Below the pieces are notes generated by a model that was given only the letters and a program-made list of their open reading frames with translations, did not search any database and had not been told where the DNA came from. From Phocoena phocoena (taxonomy: Eukaryota > Chordata > Mammalia > Artiodactyla > Phocoenidae), in contig NC_089239.1 in NCBI RefSeq assembly GCF_963924675.1, positions 2,841,001-2,905,000 of the forward strand: a DNA stretch of 64,000 nucleotides, in the 5' to 3' direction. The translations under genes were made by a program, and so were the position numbers. Shown here one piece after another: positions 61,601-64,000 of this stretch; position 1 is the first letter of the stretch; each line of letters begins with the position of its first letter.

Positions 61601-62575
61601 ATTTTTTTTATTTTCTTTTTTTTAATACATCTTTATTGGAGCATAACTGCTTCACAATACTATGTTCATTTCGGCTGTATAACAAAGCGAATCAGCCATA
61701 TGTATACATATATCCTCATATCCCCTCCTTCGTGAGCCTCCCTCCACCCTCCCCATCCCACCCCTCTAGGTGGTCTCAAAACACCAAGCTGATCTCCCTG
61801 TGCCATGCTGCTGCTTCCCACTAGCTATCTATTTTACATTTGATAGTGTACATGTCGATGTTACTCTCACTTTGCCCCAGTTTCCCAACCACCCCGTGTC
61901 CTCAAGTCCATTTCTATGTTTACAATTTTATTCCTGCCCTGCCACTAGGTTCAGCAGTACCTTTTTTTTTTGATTCCATATATATGTGTTAGCATACAGT
62001 ATTTATTTTTCTCTTTCTGACTTACTTCACTTTGTATGACAGACTCTGGGTCCATCCACCTCACTAAAAATAACTCAGTTTCGTTTCTTTTTATGGCTGA
62101 GTTATATTGCATTGTATGTATGTGCCACATCTTCTTTATCCATTCATCTGTCGATGAACATTTAGGTTGCTTCCATGTCGTGGCTATTCTAAATAGTGCT
62201 GCAATGAACATTGTGGTACATGTCTCTTTTTGAATTATGGTTTTCTCAGGGTATATGTCCAATAGTGGGATTGTTGGATCACATGGTAGTTCTATTTTTA
62301 GTTTTTTAAGGAACCTCTATACTGTTCTCCATAGTGGTTGTATCAATTTACCTTCCCACTAACAGTGCAGGAGGGTTCCCTTTCACCACACCCTTTCTAG
62401 CATTTACTGTTTCTAGATTTTTTGATAATGGCCATTCTGACTGGTGTGAGGTGATACCTCATTGTAGTTTTGATTTGTACTTTGCTAATAATTAGTGATG
62501 TTGAGCATCTTTTCATGTGCCTCTTGGCCATCTGTATGTCTTCTTTGGTGAAATGTCTATTTAAGTCTTCCACGC

Positions 62576-62784
62576 TTTTTTTTTTTTTTTTTGCGGTACG
62601 CGGGCCTGTCACTGTTGTGGCCTCTCCCCTTGCAGAGCACAGGCTCTGGACGCGCAGGCTCAGTGGCCACGGCTCACGGGCCCAGCTGCTCTGCGGCATG
62701 TGGGATCTTCCCGGATCAGGGCACGAACCCGTGTCCCCTGCATTGGCAGGCAGACCCTCAACCACTGCACCACCAGGGAAGCCC
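62576..62784 (-). mobile_element. CHR-1 SINE in antisense L1
   Basis: 17-T run, reversed CHR-1 body and head. ttccacgc target duplication at 62568-62575 and 62785-62792. Confidence 0.95.
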
Positions 62785-63736
62785 TTCCACGCATTTTTTA
62801 ATTGGGTTGTTTGTTTTTCGATATTGAGCTCCATGAGCTGTTTGTATATTTTGGAGATTAATCCTTTGTCCATTGTTTAATTTGCAAATATTTTCTTCCA
62901 TTCTGAGGGCTGGCTTTTCGTCTTGATTAGGTTTCCTTTGCTGTGCAAAAGCTTTTAACTTTAATTAGGTCCCATTTACTTATTTTTGTTTTTATCTTCA
63001 TTACTCTTAGGAGGTGGGACAAAAAAGATCTTGCTGTGTTTTATGTCAAAGAGTGTTTTTCCTATGTTTCCCTCTAAGAGTTTTATAGTGCCTGGTCTTA
63101 CATTTAGGTCTTTAATCCATTTTATTTTTGTGTATGGTGTTAGGGAGTGTTCTGATTTCATTCTTTTACATGTAGCTGTCCAGTTTTCACAGCAGCACTT
63201 ACTGAAGAGGCTGTCTTTTCTCCATTGTATGTTCTTGCCTCCTTTGTCATAGATTAGGTGACTATATGTGCATGGGTTTATCTCTGGGCTTTATATCCTG
63301 TTCCATTGATCTATATTTCTGTTTTTGTGTCAGTACCATACTGTCTTGATTACTGTAGCTTTGTAGTATAGTTTGAAGTCAGGGAGCTTGATTCTTACAG
63401 CTCTGTTTTTCTTTCTCAAGATTGCTTCGGCTATTCAGGGTCTTTTGTGTTTCCATACAAATAGTAAAATTTTTTGCATTAATTCTGTAAAGAATGCCAT
63501 TGATAGTTTGATAGGGATTGCACTGAATCTGTAGATTGCTTTGGGTAGTACAGCCATTTTCACAATATTGATTCTTCCAATCCAAGAACATGGTATATTT
63601 CTCCATCTGTTCACATCATCTTTGATTTCTTTCATCAGTGCTTTATAGTTTTCTGAGTAGAAGTATTTTGCCCCCTTAGGTAGGTTTATTCTTAGGTATT
63701 TTATTCTTTTTGTTGCAATGGTAAATGGGATTGTTT

Positions 63737-63764
63737 CCAGAAAATGGGTTTGCCCATTTTCTGG
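63737..63764. repeat. Perfect 12-bp inverted repeat at an L1 deletion junction
   Basis: ccagaaaatggg, loop tttg, cccattttctgg. The right arm is normal L1 text. The left arm is an inverted copy of it at the point where the reverse-transcriptase core is missing. Confidence 0.9.
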
Positions 63765-64000
63765 AGAGTTTTTGTAAATGGGTGTTGAATTTTGTCAAAA
63801 GCTTTTTCTGCATCGATTGAGATGACCATATACTTTTTATTCTTTAATTTGTTAATATAGCGTATCACACTGATTGATCTGCGTATACTGAAGAATCCTT
63901 GCATCCTGGGATAAATCCCACTAGATCATGGTGTATGATCCTTTTAATATGTTGTTGGATCCTGTTTGTTGGTATTTTGTTGAGGATTTTTGTGGCTATG

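Larger units (their letters stand above)
61605..64000 (-). mobile_element. L1 antisense, 3' UTR and ORF2, runs off the right edge
   Basis: Starts with T run and 'aatacatctttattggagcataactgc' (reversed L1 3' end). It continues through the ORF2 C-terminus (62262-61951) and a middle part (63635-63379, [11 protein letters not shown]), and reaches the start of the reverse transcriptase (63904-63701, [14 protein letters not shown]). Between 63740 and 63700 the reverse-transcriptase core, including the FADD motif, is missing. A SINE lies at 62576. Dead element. Confidence 0.88.

Overview
This is a piece of a mammalian nuclear genome, almost certainly from a whale or dolphin. It carries about 20 tRNA-derived SINEs of the CHR-1/CHR-2 type that are characteristic of cetaceans and their close artiodactyl relatives. 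It also carries artiodactyl-style L1 3' ends, together with L2, MIR, hAT and Tigger fossils. Protein-coding exons make up under 3% of the window.

Three genes lie on the minus strand in the order FNTA - POMK - HGSNAT, the same order and orientation as human chromosome 8p11.2. The last six coding exons of FNTA (protein farnesyltransferase / geranylgeranyltransferase-I alpha subunit, residues 135-379 in human numbering) lie between 61020 and 50935. POMK (protein O-mannose kinase) is complete in coding terms, with exons at 36560-36841 and 25857-26627 giving 350 codons and a CpG-island promoter near 44 kb. HGSNAT (lysosomal heparan-alpha-glucosaminide N-acetyltransferase) contributes only its first coding exon (2942-3134), inside a CpG island. 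The rest of that gene lies to the left of the window. All reading frames and splice sites seen are intact. The three proteins are unrelated in pathway (prenylation, alpha-dystroglycan glycan phosphorylation, heparan sulfate breakdown).

The remainder is a record of retrotransposition and DNA transposition. From left to right: HGSNAT intron 1 with L1 and SINE pieces (1-2940); the HGSNAT promoter (to about 3.3 kb); old L1 and L2 (3.6-7.1 kb); a near full-length dead L1 (7.1-13.3 kb) that holds a retro-inserted 28S rRNA fragment and ends in sequence that does not look like L1; more L1 (13.3-15.5 kb); an RPL7L1 retrocopy with a complete 247-codon frame (15.7-16.45 kb); antisense L1 with nested insertions (16.5-20 kb); a near-complete hAT-Charlie transposon with 6/8-matching target-site duplications (20.07-22.93 kb); POMK and its introns (25.8-44.3 kb); the POMK-FNTA intergenic region (44.4-50.4 kb) with an L1 that appears to carry a 3' transduction; FNTA exons and introns (50.4-61 kb); and an antisense L1 that runs off the right edge.

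I found no new gene system. The most interesting items are unusual retrotransposition products: the 28S insertion, the L1 with a foreign 3' tail, an internal L1 fragment with a perfect 15-bp target duplication and no poly(A), a twin-primed L1 carrying a Tigger-like element, a 3'-transducing L1, an L1 deletion with a perfect inverted repeat at its junction, and the intact RPL7L1 retrocopy. Repeat family names are given from memory of consensus sequences. Repeat edges are approximate unless a target-site duplication is quoted.
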